Source: Alphaproteobacteria bacterium (lineage in GTDB: Bacteria; Pseudomonadota; Alphaproteobacteria; ATCC43930; CGMCC-115725). Taken from it: a stretch of 64,000 bases of DNA. This document shows, piece by piece, positions 8,214 through 16,530 of the stretch. How positions within the stretch are numbered: the stretch's first letter is position 1; each line of letters opens with the position of its first letter. The stretch is from the NCBI GenBank assembly GCA_028871055.1, contig JAGWON010000014.1, forward strand, positions 27,233-91,232, read 5' to 3'. Under the pieces are notes generated by a model that was not told the origin of the DNA, searched no databases, and was given only the letters and a program-made list of their open reading frames with translations. The position numbers and the translations under genes are program-made.

Positions 8214-10538
8214 ATGCCCAATCCTGCCGTTCCGGACGGCCTTACGACCGAGGAGGCGCGCCGCCGCCTGGCGCAATCCGGCCCCAACGCGGTGCCGGAC
8301 GAGGCGCCTTCGGGATGGCGCCGCGCGGCGGCGAAGCTCTGGGCGCCGGTGCCATGGATGCTCGAGGCGGCGATCGCCTTGCAGCTCGTCGTCGGCGAAT
8401 ACGTCCAGGCCGGCGTCATCGGCGTGCTGCTGCTGTTCAACGGCGCGATCGGGTTCCTGCAGGAGAGCCGGGCGCAGGCGACGCTCGACGCGCTGAAATC
8501 GCGCCTAGCGCTGGTCGCCTCGGTGCGGCGCGACGGCGTCTGGCAAACCGTACCCGCCGCCGCGCTGGTGCCGGGCGACATCGTCAAGCTGTCGCTGGGC
8601 GGCGTCGTCGCCGCCGACATGCGCCTGATCGCCGGCAGCGTCCTGCTTGATCATTCGACCCTGACCGGCGAATCGCTGCCGGTTGAAGGCGGTCCGGGCC
8701 TCGAGACCTATGCTGGCGCGCTGGTGCGCCGCGGCGAGGCGGTGGCGGAGGTCACGGCCACCGGCGCACGCACCAAGTTCGGCCGTACCGCCGAGCTGGT
8801 GCGCACTGCGCACGTCGTCAGCTCGCAGCAGAAGGCCGTGCTGCACGTCGTGCGCAACCTCGCCGTGTTCAACGCGACGATGGTGGTCATCCAGGTCGCC
8901 TATGCCGCGATCCTCGGATTGCCGACGCTGGAGATCGTACCGCTCACGCTCACCGCCATCCTGGCGGCGATTCCGGTGGCGCTGCCGGCGACCTTCACGC
9001 TGGCGACCGCACTCGGCGCGCATGCGCTCGCCCGCCGCGGTGTACTGCCGACACGGCTCTCGGCGATCGACGAGGCGGCGACGATGGACGTGCTGTGCGC
9101 CGACAAGACCGGCACGCTGACGCGGAACGCGCTCGCCGTTACCGCCGTGCGCGCCCTGCCCGGCTTCGACGAGCCGCACGTACTGAGGCTCGCGGCGCTC
9201 GCCAGCTCGGAGGGCGGTCAGGATCCGGTGGACGGCGCGATCCGCGCGGCTGCCGCGCGCGCCAAGGCCGCCGACCTGCCGCGGCTCGATAAATTCGTGC
9301 CCTTCGATCCGGCGAACAAGATGTCGGAAGCAGCCGCCACCGACGCCGCCGGCCATCCCCTACGCATCGTCAAGGGCGCGTATGCGACCATCGGCGCGCT
9401 GGCGCAGCCGGCGCCGGCAGCAGCGGCCGAGGTCGCCGCGCTCCAGGACGCGGGCTACCGGGTTCTCGCCGTCGCCGCCGGCCCGTCTGGCGCATTGCAG
9501 GTCGCCGGCCTGATCGCGCTCAGCGATCCGCCGCGCGCCGATTCCGCCGCGCTCATCGCCGAGTTGCTCCGCATGGGCGTCCATACTGTGATGGTGACCG
9601 GCGACGCGCCGTCGACCGCCGCGGTCGTCGCGCGTGCCGTCGGCCTCGACGGCGGCGCCGTCTGTCCGCCCGGCAAGCTGCCCGATACGATCCGACCGGG
9701 CGACTTCGCCGTCTTTGCCGGCGTCTTTCCCGAGGACAAGTTTCGCATCGTCAAGGCGTTTCAGGCCTGCGGCCATACCGTCGGCATGTGCGGCGACGGT
9801 GCCAACGACGCGCCGGCGCTGCGCCAGGCGCAGATGGGCATCGCCGTCTCGACCGCGACCGATGTTGCCAAATCGGCGGCTGGCATCGTGCTGACCGAGC
9901 CCGGTCTCGGCGGCATTGTGGCGGCGGTACGCGAGGGCCGTGTCACCTTCCAGCGCATCCTGACCTACGCAATGCGTTCGTTCACGCTCAAGATTTCGCA
10001 GATGCTGTTCCTCACCGCCGGCCTGTTCGTCACCGGCCACGCCATCCTGACGCCGATGCTGATGGTGATCCTGATGATCGCCGGCGATCTGCTCGCCATG
10101 TCGGCGACCACCGACAATGTGCGGCCGTCGCCGCAGCCCAACGTGTGGCGGATCGGCGATTTGACGCTCGCCTGCATCGTGCTCGGCGCCTGCAACCTGA
10201 TCTTCTGCACTGGCATCCTGGCGGCGGGCGCGTTCCGGCTCGGGCTGCCCCTCGCGACACTGCAGACGCTGGCGGCGGTGACGCTGGTGTTCAGCGGCCA
10301 AGCCGCGTTCTACGTCGTCCGCGAGCGCCGGTGGCTGTGGAGCTCATGGCCGAGCCGTTGGGTCGTGCTGTCGTCGATCGCCGACGTGACGATCATTTCG
10401 GCGCTGGCGACGCGCGGCTGGCTGATGAGTCCGCTGCCGCTATCGCTCGTGGGCGCCGTGCTGGCGGCGTCGGTCGTGCTCGCCTTCGTGCTCGACACGG
10501 TGAAGAGGTTCGCGTTCGCGCGGCTAAAAATCGGGTAG
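8214..10538 (+). CDS. P-type ATPase, plasma-membrane proton pump type (P3A-like)
   Basis: The 774-residue protein has every P-type ATPase hallmark. TGES sits in the actuator domain, IPVALP in the ion-binding helix M4 and DKTGTLT around the phosphorylated Asp297. The hinge is MCGDGANDAPALRQ. No N-terminal heavy-metal domain is present, and M4 has PVALP rather than CPC, so copper or zinc export is unlikely. Length and N-terminus (LTTEEARRRLAQSGPNAVP) fit the H+-ATPase group found in plants, fungi and some bacteria. It would expel protons from the cytoplasm using ATP. It may be cotranscribed with the MscS gene, and it converges on the CocE-type gene with six bases between stops. Ion specificity is inferred from family similarity. 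Confidence 0.9.
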   Translation: MPNPAVPDGLTTEEARRRLAQSGPNAVPDEAPSGWRRAAAKLWAPVPWMLEAAIALQLVVGEYVQAGVIGVLLLFNGAIGFLQESRAQATLDALKSRLALVASVRRDGVWQTVPAAALVPGDIVKLSLGGVVAADMRLIAGSVLLDHSTLTGESLPVEGGPGLETYAGALVRRGEAVAEVTATGARTKFGRTAELVRTAHVVSSQQKAVLHVVRNLAVFNATMVVIQVAYAAILGLPTLEIVPLTLTAILAAIPVALPATFTLATALGAHALARRGVLPTRLSAIDEAATMDVLCADKTGTLTRNALAVTAVRALPGFDEPHVLRLAALASSEGGQDPVDGAIRAAAARAKAADLPRLDKFVPFDPANKMSEAAATDAAGHPLRIVKGAYATIGALAQPAPAAAAEVAALQDAGYRVLAVAAGPSGALQVAGLIALSDPPRADSAALIAELLRMGVHTVMVTGDAPSTAAVVARAVGLDGGAVCPPGKLPDTIRPGDFAVFAGVFPEDKFRIVKAFQACGHTVGMCGDGANDAPALRQAQMGIAVSTATDVAKSAAGIVLTEPGLGGIVAAVREGRVTFQRILTYAMRSFTLKISQMLFLTAGLFVTGHAILTPMLMVILMIAGDLLAMSATTDNVRPSPQPNVWRIGDLTLACIVLGACNLIFCTGILAAGAFRLGLPLATLQTLAAVTLVFSGQAAFYVVRERRWLWSSWPSRWVVLSSIADVTIISALATRGWLMSPLPLSLVGAVLAASVVLAFVLDTVKRFAFARLKIG

Positions 10539-10544
10539 CGGTGA

Positions 10545-12170
10545 CTACCCCCTTAACATCGGCAGCACCAAGGCCGAGGGATGCGCGGCGTCGTGGCGAA
10601 TGGTGTCGCTGCCGATCTTGTCCGGCCGGTAGATGTGCGAGAACAGGCCGTCGGTGATCATCGAATCGCCGGGTGCGATCTCGAGCCGGATGCGGCTGCC
10701 GGGCTTGAAGATATGCGCGATCGGCTCGAGCGGCACCTCGATCGCGTAGACCTTGCCCGATGCGAGCTTGGTCTCCTTTTCGTGCGTGTACCACGGGCAC
10801 ATCTCCGTGCCGCGCTTCGGATCACGCTCGATGTGCGAAGCGCGCAGCCAGCCCTTGGTGACGATCGCATAGCGCGGCTGGACGCCCTTGGCGCGCTCCT
10901 CCGGGCTTTGCGCGAACTGCTCCGACACCTTGATGCAGAAATCCATGTCGTCGCGCGTGGTCGAGGCGTGCAGCACCACCTTGCCGTGGCCGGCGATCTC
11001 GAGCTCGGCAGCGAGCGGCGCGCCGGTGAAGGTCAGTACGCCGCGCGCCGGATCGGGGCCGGTCGGCGTGAACGTCACCGTGCCCACCACCCATTTGGGG
11101 TTGGGATAGGAATAGGTCGTGGCGCCACCATCCTTGGGCGCCGCGTCGACGAGCGTGCCATCGTTGAGCGAGGCGACGCTGCCCGAGGACCCTTGCGCGA
11201 GATAGAAGCTGCGCGGCTTGACGCCCGGCGGCGGCCAAGTCTCGAAGCTGCGCGTCTCAGTCGAATTCTTCAGCACGTATTCGACGTTGGCGCGCGTGGC
11301 GTGGCTCGTCTTCGCGCCCTTCAAGTACATGTCGTAGAACGGCAGCAGGTATTTCTTGTGGAACTCGATGTCGGCGAAGTCGATCGCCGAGGAGAACGCG
11401 GTCGGCGTGCCGGTGATGACGAGTTTCTTCGGCCCCTTGGCGGCGTGATAGCCGCGGATGTTGCCGTCGAGATGGAGATCCTGCTTCGACCAGACGCCGA
11501 TCGAGAATAACGGCACCTTGATCCGATCGAGCCGCTCGACCGCCGCGCGCTCTTTCCAGTAGTCGTCGTAGAGCGGATGCTGCTGCACGTCCAATAGCAT
11601 GTCATAGGTCATCGGACGCGGGTGCTGCTTGTTCGCCGGATAGAGATTGGCGACGCGCACGCTGGCGTTGAACCAATAGGGCAGGAAGTTGCCCTCGATG
11701 CCGCCGGGATAGCCCATGTAGCGATAGGGATCATTGAGCCCGTCGTAGAGGCCGAGGCAGGCCAAGTGCGGCGGGTTCTCGATGCCCATGAACCACTGCG
11801 TCATCGCGTAGTACGACTGGCCGATGCCGCCGACCTTGCCGTTGCACCAGCGCTGCGTGCCGATCCATTCGATCAGCTCGGTGAGGTCCTTCTGCTCCTC
11901 GCGGTCGAGGAAGCGATAGACGCCTCCGGAGAAGCCCGAGCCGCGCACGTCGGCATGGACATAGGCGTAGCCTTGGCTGACGTACCATTCGACCGGTCCG
12001 GTCTCGCGCCACAGGAACATCGGCTGCGCCGGCAGCTCATTGTTGTCGTAGCGATAGGGCGAGGCGGCGAACAGCGCCGGAAACGGGCCGCTGCCTTCGG
12101 GCCGATAGACGCGCAGCGCGATCTTGACGCCGTCGCGCATCGCGACGTGGATATCTTTCTGCTCGATCAT
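10545..12170 (-). CDS. CocE/NonD-family serine hydrolase (X-Pro dipeptidyl-peptidase S15-like)
   Basis: The 541-residue protein has an N-terminal alpha/beta hydrolase domain of CocE type and a C-terminal jelly-roll domain. The N-terminus (MRDGVKIALRVYRPEGSGPF) and the substrate entrance (PYRYDNN) are typical. The nucleophile serine lies in GIGQSYYAM near residue 150. The C-terminal beta domain includes FTGAPLAAELEIAGHGKVVL. The family hydrolyses esters or amides such as cocaine or glutaryl-7-ACA; the substrate here is unknown. The start at 12170 is fixed by GGGAGG just upstream. The promoter region carries the third copy of the GAAC-GY-GTTC palindrome, so it probably belongs to the TetR regulon of 5200-5856. 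Confidence 0.88.
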   Translation of the reverse strand: MIEQKDIHVAMRDGVKIALRVYRPEGSGPFPALFAASPYRYDNNELPAQPMFLWRETGPVEWYVSQGYAYVHADVRGSGFSGGVYRFLDREEQKDLTELIEWIGTQRWCNGKVGGIGQSYYAMTQWFMGIENPPHLACLGLYDGLNDPYRYMGYPGGIEGNFLPYWFNASVRVANLYPANKQHPRPMTYDMLLDVQQHPLYDDYWKERAAVERLDRIKVPLFSIGVWSKQDLHLDGNIRGYHAAKGPKKLVITGTPTAFSSAIDFADIEFHKKYLLPFYDMYLKGAKTSHATRANVEYVLKNSTETRSFETWPPPGVKPRSFYLAQGSSGSVASLNDGTLVDAAPKDGGATTYSYPNPKWVVGTVTFTPTGPDPARGVLTFTGAPLAAELEIAGHGKVVLHASTTRDDMDFCIKVSEQFAQSPEERAKGVQPRYAIVTKGWLRASHIERDPKRGTEMCPWYTHEKETKLASGKVYAIEVPLEPIAHIFKPGSRIRLEIAPGDSMITDGLFSHIYRPDKIGSDTIRHDAAHPSALVLPMLRG

Positions 12171-12210
12171 GGCGCCTCCCCCGGGCTTCCGGCTCTTAAG
12201 GCCGGATTTC

Positions 12211-12254
12211 GAACGTGTTCGGCGAACGGTAAAGGCGCCGGCCGGGCGGCGCAA
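12211..12254 (-). promoter_or_regulatory. Promoter and palindromic operator of the CocE-type hydrolase gene
   Basis: GAACACGTTC (minus strand, 12220-12211) has the same sequence as the operator core before the SDR gene. Upstream, TTGCGC (12254-12249) and TACCGT (12231-12226) are spaced by 17 bases and could be -35 and -10 boxes. The palindrome would then lie at the transcription start. The boxes are weaker than in the other two promoters of this set. Confidence 0.55.
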
Positions 12255-12706
12255 CCGCGACAAAATGACCGTCAATTTTGTTGCCAGTCATCGCCGTGCT
12301 CGGCCCAGCCATCGGCGTCCTACCGACAAGCGTGAATGCCCAGACCAAGTTCCGGCGTGATGATTTTAATGTGCAATCTTGCGATCTCCTATTGACGGTG
12401 GCGACCAGAGGTCTAGCCTTCAAGGTGGCGCAACAACGCTGGAGGGTGCCCAAACAGCATGGCTCCACCTGATCAGTTTGATCAGCGCCTGAAAGAAAGC
12501 CCGACCTTGTGGCCGGGCGGTGTGCTTCGAGCCACCATCTGAACCCCGCCAACGTTCCTGCGGCCGCGGGCTCCCTGGCGGGGTTCGCGCGTCCTGGGTT
12601 TGCGGGGCGTGACCTCGCCGTGACGAAGCGATAAAATTAATCCCAAAAGCCGCCGCAATCGGCTGCCTTAATCGCCGTTACTTCCTCACATATTTCGGAA
12701 GGCCAT
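12255..12706. other. Intergenic region with hairpins and locally lower GC
   Basis: About 450 bases have no convincing gene. It includes an AT-richer patch near 12355-12410. A long inverted repeat, GAACCCCGCCA at 12541-12551 with TGGCGGGGTTC at 12576-12586, encloses a second GC-rich palindrome. No T tract follows, so it is not a simple terminator. It may be transfer-derived or hold an unannotated RNA; I could not recognise one. Confidence 0.35.
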
Positions 12707-13006
12707 ATGATGACTCTGAAGCACCGTCTCATCGTTCTCGCCGCAGGTGCCGCGTTCCTCGCCGCAACGCCAGCCATCCATCCCGCCTCGGCCCAGCAGA
12801 TGCGAAACAATTGCGATCCGGGCGACAAGATCGACAGCTCGACCGCGCCGCAGGCCATGAAAAAGATGGAGGCCGCCGGCTACAGCCAGGTCCACGACCT
12901 CATGAAGGGTTGCGACAATTACTGGCACGGTCAGGCCATGAAGGGCGGTCAGCCGACGCGCGTGGTGCTGTCGCCCGCCGGCCAGGTGATGCAGGAAGGC
13001 GACTGA
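12707..13006 (+). CDS. Small secreted PepSY-like protein
   Basis: The 99-residue protein has a clear signal peptide: MMTLKHR, the hydrophobic LIVLAAGAAFLAA, and cleavage after ASA near residue 29. The mature part is about 70 residues. Its pattern (KKMEAAGYSQVHDLMKGCDN, then QPTRVVLSPAGQVMQ) resembles the helix plus beta-strand unit of PepSY/YpeB-like domains. Two cysteines (CDPGD and GCDNYW) could form a disulfide in the periplasm. GGAAGG precedes the tandem ATGs, supporting the start. A protein with a similar domain is encoded at 51429-51863. The function is unknown; inhibition or binding of an envelope protein is a family-level guess. Confidence 0.7.
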   Translation: MMTLKHRLIVLAAGAAFLAATPAIHPASAQQMRNNCDPGDKIDSSTAPQAMKKMEAAGYSQVHDLMKGCDNYWHGQAMKGGQPTRVVLSPAGQVMQEGD

Positions 13007-13054
13007 TCGGTTACCGGCGGGCGCGCGCCTGAGGCACGCCCGGCCCGGTTTCGC

Positions 13055-13798
13055 TCAGGCCCGGGCGCCTTTCCGCTTCGCCCGCGCCGCGCGCGCCCAC
13101 AGGTTCCAGGCGCGCTCGAGCGAGCGGTCGTTGGCGGCCGCGGCCTTTGCCGCCTCTTCGGGCGCGAGATAGATCGGCGTGCCAAGCTTAAGCGCGTCCA
13201 TCTGCAGCGCCGCGTTCAGCTTGGCGTAGATCGCGCGATAGACCACCTGCGGGATGCCGGCGCCCACCATGGTCGCACCGTGGCCGCGCATCAGCACCAA
13301 CGGCTTGTCGGCCAGCGTCTCGGCCAGCGCCGCGCCCAGCGCCGGCGTGCGGATCAGCATGTCGGTCATGCCGGCCGCCTCGCGGATGTCGAAGACCGGC
13401 GTGCCGGCGCCGATATAGGCGCTCATGTGATAGATCGGCTGCAACGGCGTGCGCGTCGCGCCGAATGGGATGAGCGGCGGCGCGTGGCAATGCACGACCG
13501 CGACCACGTCGGGCCGGCGCTTGTAGATCTCGCTGTGGATGAAGCGCTCGCTGTAGTAGCGCTGCGCCGGATCGGCCACCGCATTAGCGTCGCGGTCGAA
13601 GGTGACGATGTCCTTGGCCGTCACCAGGCCAGGCGCGAGATGTCGCGACATCAGGAACTTGGCCGGATCCTTGTCGTGGCGCACGCTGATGTGGCCGAAG
13701 GCGTCGACCACGTCGTGATCGAACAGGATGCGGTTGGCGATCACCAGCGTATTGACGAGATCGCGCGCCGCGGGCAGCAGTCTAGCGGATTTCGTCAT
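13055..13798 (-). CDS. Class II aldolase/adducin-family protein
   Basis: The 247-residue protein matches the class II aldolase fold. Zinc ligands are visible as HxH in VVHCHAPPLIPFG and the later histidine in MRGHGATMVG, and ERFIH supplies the catalytic glutamate. Members cleave or decarboxylate phosphosugars or related hydroxy-acids; this substrate is unknown. ATG at 13798 is preferred because GAGGGA precedes it. An alternative ATG at 13813 would overlap the ABC ATPase stop by ATGA. It is the last gene of a unit with an amidohydrolase (14599) and an ABC ATPase (13810). A diverged paralogue lies at 15738-16505, so the two copies flank the amidohydrolase and ATPase genes. Confidence 0.88.
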   Translation of the reverse strand: MTKSARLLPAARDLVNTLVIANRILFDHDVVDAFGHISVRHDKDPAKFLMSRHLAPGLVTAKDIVTFDRDANAVADPAQRYYSERFIHSEIYKRRPDVVAVVHCHAPPLIPFGATRTPLQPIYHMSAYIGAGTPVFDIREAAGMTDMLIRTPALGAALAETLADKPLVLMRGHGATMVGAGIPQVVYRAIYAKLNAALQMDALKLGTPIYLAPEEAAKAAAANDRSLERAWNLWARAARAKRKGARA

Positions 13799-13809
13799 GG
13801 CCGCGTCCC

Positions 13810-14592
13810 TCATTGCGCCGTCGCCGGCATGGCGTGGATGCCGCGCCAGATGCGGTAGCGCGTCTCGGCGAAGGCGGGCGTGCCGCGCATCGCCGCCAGA
13901 TCGCCGCGCGGGCGCGGCAGCGGCACGGCGACGATCTCCTGCACCCGGCCGGCGCGCATCACCACCACCCGGTCGGCCAGCACCACCGCCTCGTCGAGAT
14001 CGTGCGTCACGAACAGGATGGTCTTGCGTGTGCGAGCGTGCAGGCCAAGCAGCTCGTCCTGCAATCCCTCGCGCGTCTGCGCGTCGAGCGCGCCGAACGG
14101 CTCGTCCATCAGCAGCACCCCGGGATCGATGGCGAGCGCGCGGGCGATGCCGACGCGCTGCTGCATCCCGCCGGAGAGCTGATAGGGCCGCCGCGCGACG
14201 GACTCCTCGAGTCCGACCAGCGCGAGCGCCGCCGTCGCCCGCCGGCGTAGCTCGGCGCCGCGCAGTCCCTTCATCTCGAGGCCGAACTCGACGTTCTCGA
14301 GTGCGGTGAGCCAAGGCAGCAACTCGGCGTGCTGGAACACCATGCCGCGGTCATGGCCGCAGCCACGGACCGCGCGCCCGTCGACCACGACGCGGCCGCC
14401 CGTTGCCTGATCCAACCCCATCGTGATCCGGAGCGCCGTGGTCTTACCGCAGCCCGACGGTCCGATCAGGGCGACGATCTCGCCCTCATCGACGGTAAAG
14501 CTGATGCGGTCCAGCGCCTGGACGATCTGCTCGCGGCCGTCGATCCGCAGCGTGAAGCGCTTCGATACGTCGATGAGGCTGACCGCGCCCAT
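13810..14592 (-). CDS. ABC transporter ATP-binding protein (NitT/TauT/SsuB type)
   Basis: The 260-residue ATPase subunit has all nucleotide-binding motifs. Walker A is GPSGCGKTT near residues 43-51. The Q-loop region is GMVFQHAELLPWL, the signature is LSGGMQQRVGIARAL, Walker B is VLLMDEPFGALD and the switch is VTHDLDEAV. Sequence and length fit ATPases that partner NMT1/SsuA-like binding proteins. No permease gene is present in the window. The likely binding protein is at 5990-7006 in a different transcript. It lies six bases after the amidohydrolase gene. The imported ligand is unknown; the linkage suggests an organic acid used by the neighbouring catabolic enzymes. Confidence 0.92.
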   Translation of the reverse strand: MGAVSLIDVSKRFTLRIDGREQIVQALDRISFTVDEGEIVALIGPSGCGKTTALRITMGLDQATGGRVVVDGRAVRGCGHDRGMVFQHAELLPWLTALENVEFGLEMKGLRGAELRRRATAALALVGLEESVARRPYQLSGGMQQRVGIARALAIDPGVLLMDEPFGALDAQTREGLQDELLGLHARTRKTILFVTHDLDEAVVLADRVVVMRAGRVQEIVAVPLPRPRGDLAAMRGTPAFAETRYRIWRGIHAMPATAQ

Positions 14593-14598
14593 CGTTCC

Positions 14599-15618
14599 CT
14601 AGTTGAGGCGCAGCAGGCGCCGCGCGTTGCCATCGTAGAGCCGCCCGCGGTCGCCGGCGGACAGGTTCATGGCATCGATCGCCTTGATGATCTCGCGGAT
14701 GAAGAGCGGCCCACCTTCGGGATCGAATGGGCAGTCGGTGCCGAACAGGCAGTGATCGATGCCGAAGAAGCTCAAGCCGCATTCGATGCCGGCGCGCGAG
14801 CCGTTGATCGCGGTGTCGGCATAGAACTGGCGGAAATAGTCGACCGGCCGCTTGCCCTTGGCCTTCATGTCGGCGACGATCTTGCGATAGCCCTCCTCCG
14901 CCCCTTCGCGCGTGCCGAGCTGATCGAGCCCCAATCCGACGCGCGCTTCGAGATAAGGCACCATCGCGCCCATGTGGTGGGTGATGATCTTCAGCTTGGG
15001 CCACCGGTCGAAGAAGTCCGAGAACACCATGCGCGCCATCGCAGCCGAGGTCTCATAGGGCCAGCCGAACACCCACCAGATGTCGAAGCGCGAGCCCTGT
15101 TCGGTCGGATAGTCGGCGATTTTCTGGCCGCGCGTCGGATGCATCCAGATCGGCATGTCGTAGGAATGCATCTTCTCGAAGACCGGCGAGAATTCCGGAT
15201 CGTCCAGCGGCCTTCCGTTGACGTTGGTAAAGATCTGGATGCCCTTGGCGCCGAGCGTCTCGACCGCGCGGCTGATCTCGTCGAGCGTCGCCTTGACGTT
15301 GTTCATCGGCACCGACGCGACCCAGGCGGGAAAGCGGTCGGGATGTTTCGCGCAGATGTTGTGCATGCCGTCGTTGGCGAGCCGCGCCAGCGCCGGCGAC
15401 TGGTCGGGCGGCGCGACGTATTCGATCGCCGGCATCGAGAGCGTCAGCACCTGCTGGTACTGCTCGAACTCGTCCATCATCCGCAGGCGCTTTTCCAGGT
15501 CGTACAGCACCGGAATGTTGGTCCAGCGCCGGATCGCCGCCTTGTTGGCCACGATCTCGACCATCTTGTCGAAATAGTTCTTGGGAAAGATGTGCGGAAA
15601 GATGTCGAGCTTCTTCAT
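14599..15618 (-). CDS. Amidohydrolase-2 family protein (ACMSD-like)
   Basis: The 339-residue protein starts MKKLDIFPHIFPKNYFDKM. The usual DxHxHxxP becomes D-I-F-P-H, so the first metal-ligand histidine is phenylalanine. Other active-site residues are present: the histidine in MPIWMHPTRG, ITHHMGAMVPYLE, and the aspartate in FGTDCPFDPEGG. ACMSD-type enzymes decarboxylate or hydrate ring-cleavage products, usually with zinc. It is the first gene of an operon with the ABC ATPase and a class II aldolase. Its N-terminus differs from the amidohydrolase at 1824-2666, which lost the other histidine. The reaction is unknown. Confidence 0.85.
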   Translation of the reverse strand: MKKLDIFPHIFPKNYFDKMVEIVANKAAIRRWTNIPVLYDLEKRLRMMDEFEQYQQVLTLSMPAIEYVAPPDQSPALARLANDGMHNICAKHPDRFPAWVASVPMNNVKATLDEISRAVETLGAKGIQIFTNVNGRPLDDPEFSPVFEKMHSYDMPIWMHPTRGQKIADYPTEQGSRFDIWWVFGWPYETSAAMARMVFSDFFDRWPKLKIITHHMGAMVPYLEARVGLGLDQLGTREGAEEGYRKIVADMKAKGKRPVDYFRQFYADTAINGSRAGIECGLSFFGIDHCLFGTDCPFDPEGGPLFIREIIKAIDAMNLSAGDRGRLYDGNARRLLRLN

Positions 15619-15737
15619 TGTGATTTATGGCCTCCCGTTGGTGCGCTACTATTCCGGGCGCGCCCCGATCTTGTCCATAGCGATCTGGTCCCCGGCGATC
15701 TGCCTCGGGCCGAATTGACATCGCTCGGCCTTTGCCC

Positions 15738-16505
15738 ATGATGGGCCGCCCCCTGGCGAGAGAAACTGTGGCCGCTCTGGACGAAGTGATCGAGGACCTG
15801 GTCGCTGCCAACCGCATCCTGGCAGCGCAGGGTGTGGTCGACGGCTTCGGCCACGTCAGCGCGCGCCATCCCGAAAACCCGCAGCATTATCTGCTATCGC
15901 GCGCGCGGCCGCCCGAATGCATCGAAGCCGCCGATATCATGGAATTCACCCTCGCCGGTGAGGCGATCGACGCCCGCGGCCGGCGGCCCTACAACGAGCG
16001 TTTCATCCACGGCGCGCTCTACGAGGCGCGGCCCGATCTTCATGCCGTGGTGCACAGCCACAGCCCGTCGGTCATTCCCTTCGGCATCGTCGGCGAGACG
16101 TTGCGGCCGGTGCTGCACATGGCGGCGACGATCGGCGCGCGCGTGCCGATCTGGGAGCCGCGCGACCGGTTCGGCGACACCGACATGCTGGTCTCGGACA
16201 TGGCGCAGGGTCGCGACCTGGCGCGCGCGGTGGGCACGGGCAAGAGCGCGCTGATGCGCGGCCACGGCTCGGTCGTCGCCGGTCGCTCGGTGCGCGAAGC
16301 GGTCTACGTCGCCGTCTATCTCGAGGTGAACGCGCACTTGCAGCTCGACGCGCTGCGCTTCGGCAAGCCGGTCAACTTCCTCTCGCCCGGCGAGATCGAC
16401 AAGATCCTGGCGCGCCAGGCCAAGGGCAGGCCGGCCGAGGGCTTCGACCGCGCGTGGGAAGGCTGGTGCAACCGCGCCAGCGTTCCGTTCAAGCGCCGCG
16501 GCTAG
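15738..16505 (+). CDS. Class II aldolase/adducin-family protein, second copy
   Basis: The 255-residue protein is a paralogue of 13055-13798. Metal ligands appear in VVHSHSPSVIPFG and MRGHGSVVAG, the glutamate in ERFIH, and FGHVSARHPENP near residue 35 matches FGHISVRHDKDP of the other copy. Start choice is open. ATG at 15738 is used here. A TTGACA at 15715-15720 would put a -10 box over that ATG, which favours the in-frame GTG at 15768 preceded by GGCGAGAG. It diverges from the amidohydrolase operon across a 119-base gap. It likely cleaves or isomerises a hydroxylated acid or sugar acid; the substrate is unknown. Confidence 0.87.
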   Translation: MMGRPLARETVAALDEVIEDLVAANRILAAQGVVDGFGHVSARHPENPQHYLLSRARPPECIEAADIMEFTLAGEAIDARGRRPYNERFIHGALYEARPDLHAVVHSHSPSVIPFGIVGETLRPVLHMAATIGARVPIWEPRDRFGDTDMLVSDMAQGRDLARAVGTGKSALMRGHGSVVAGRSVREAVYVAVYLEVNAHLQLDALRFGKPVNFLSPGEIDKILARQAKGRPAEGFDRAWEGWCNRASVPFKRRG

Positions 16506-16530
16506 CGCGCGTCGCGTACGGCGGCGACCG

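Noticed and set aside
5121..12220. GAAC palindromes as LexA (SOS) boxes
   Set aside because: Alphaproteobacterial LexA binds a direct repeat GTTC-N7-GTTC; these are 10-base inverted repeats beside a TetR gene and not before SOS genes.
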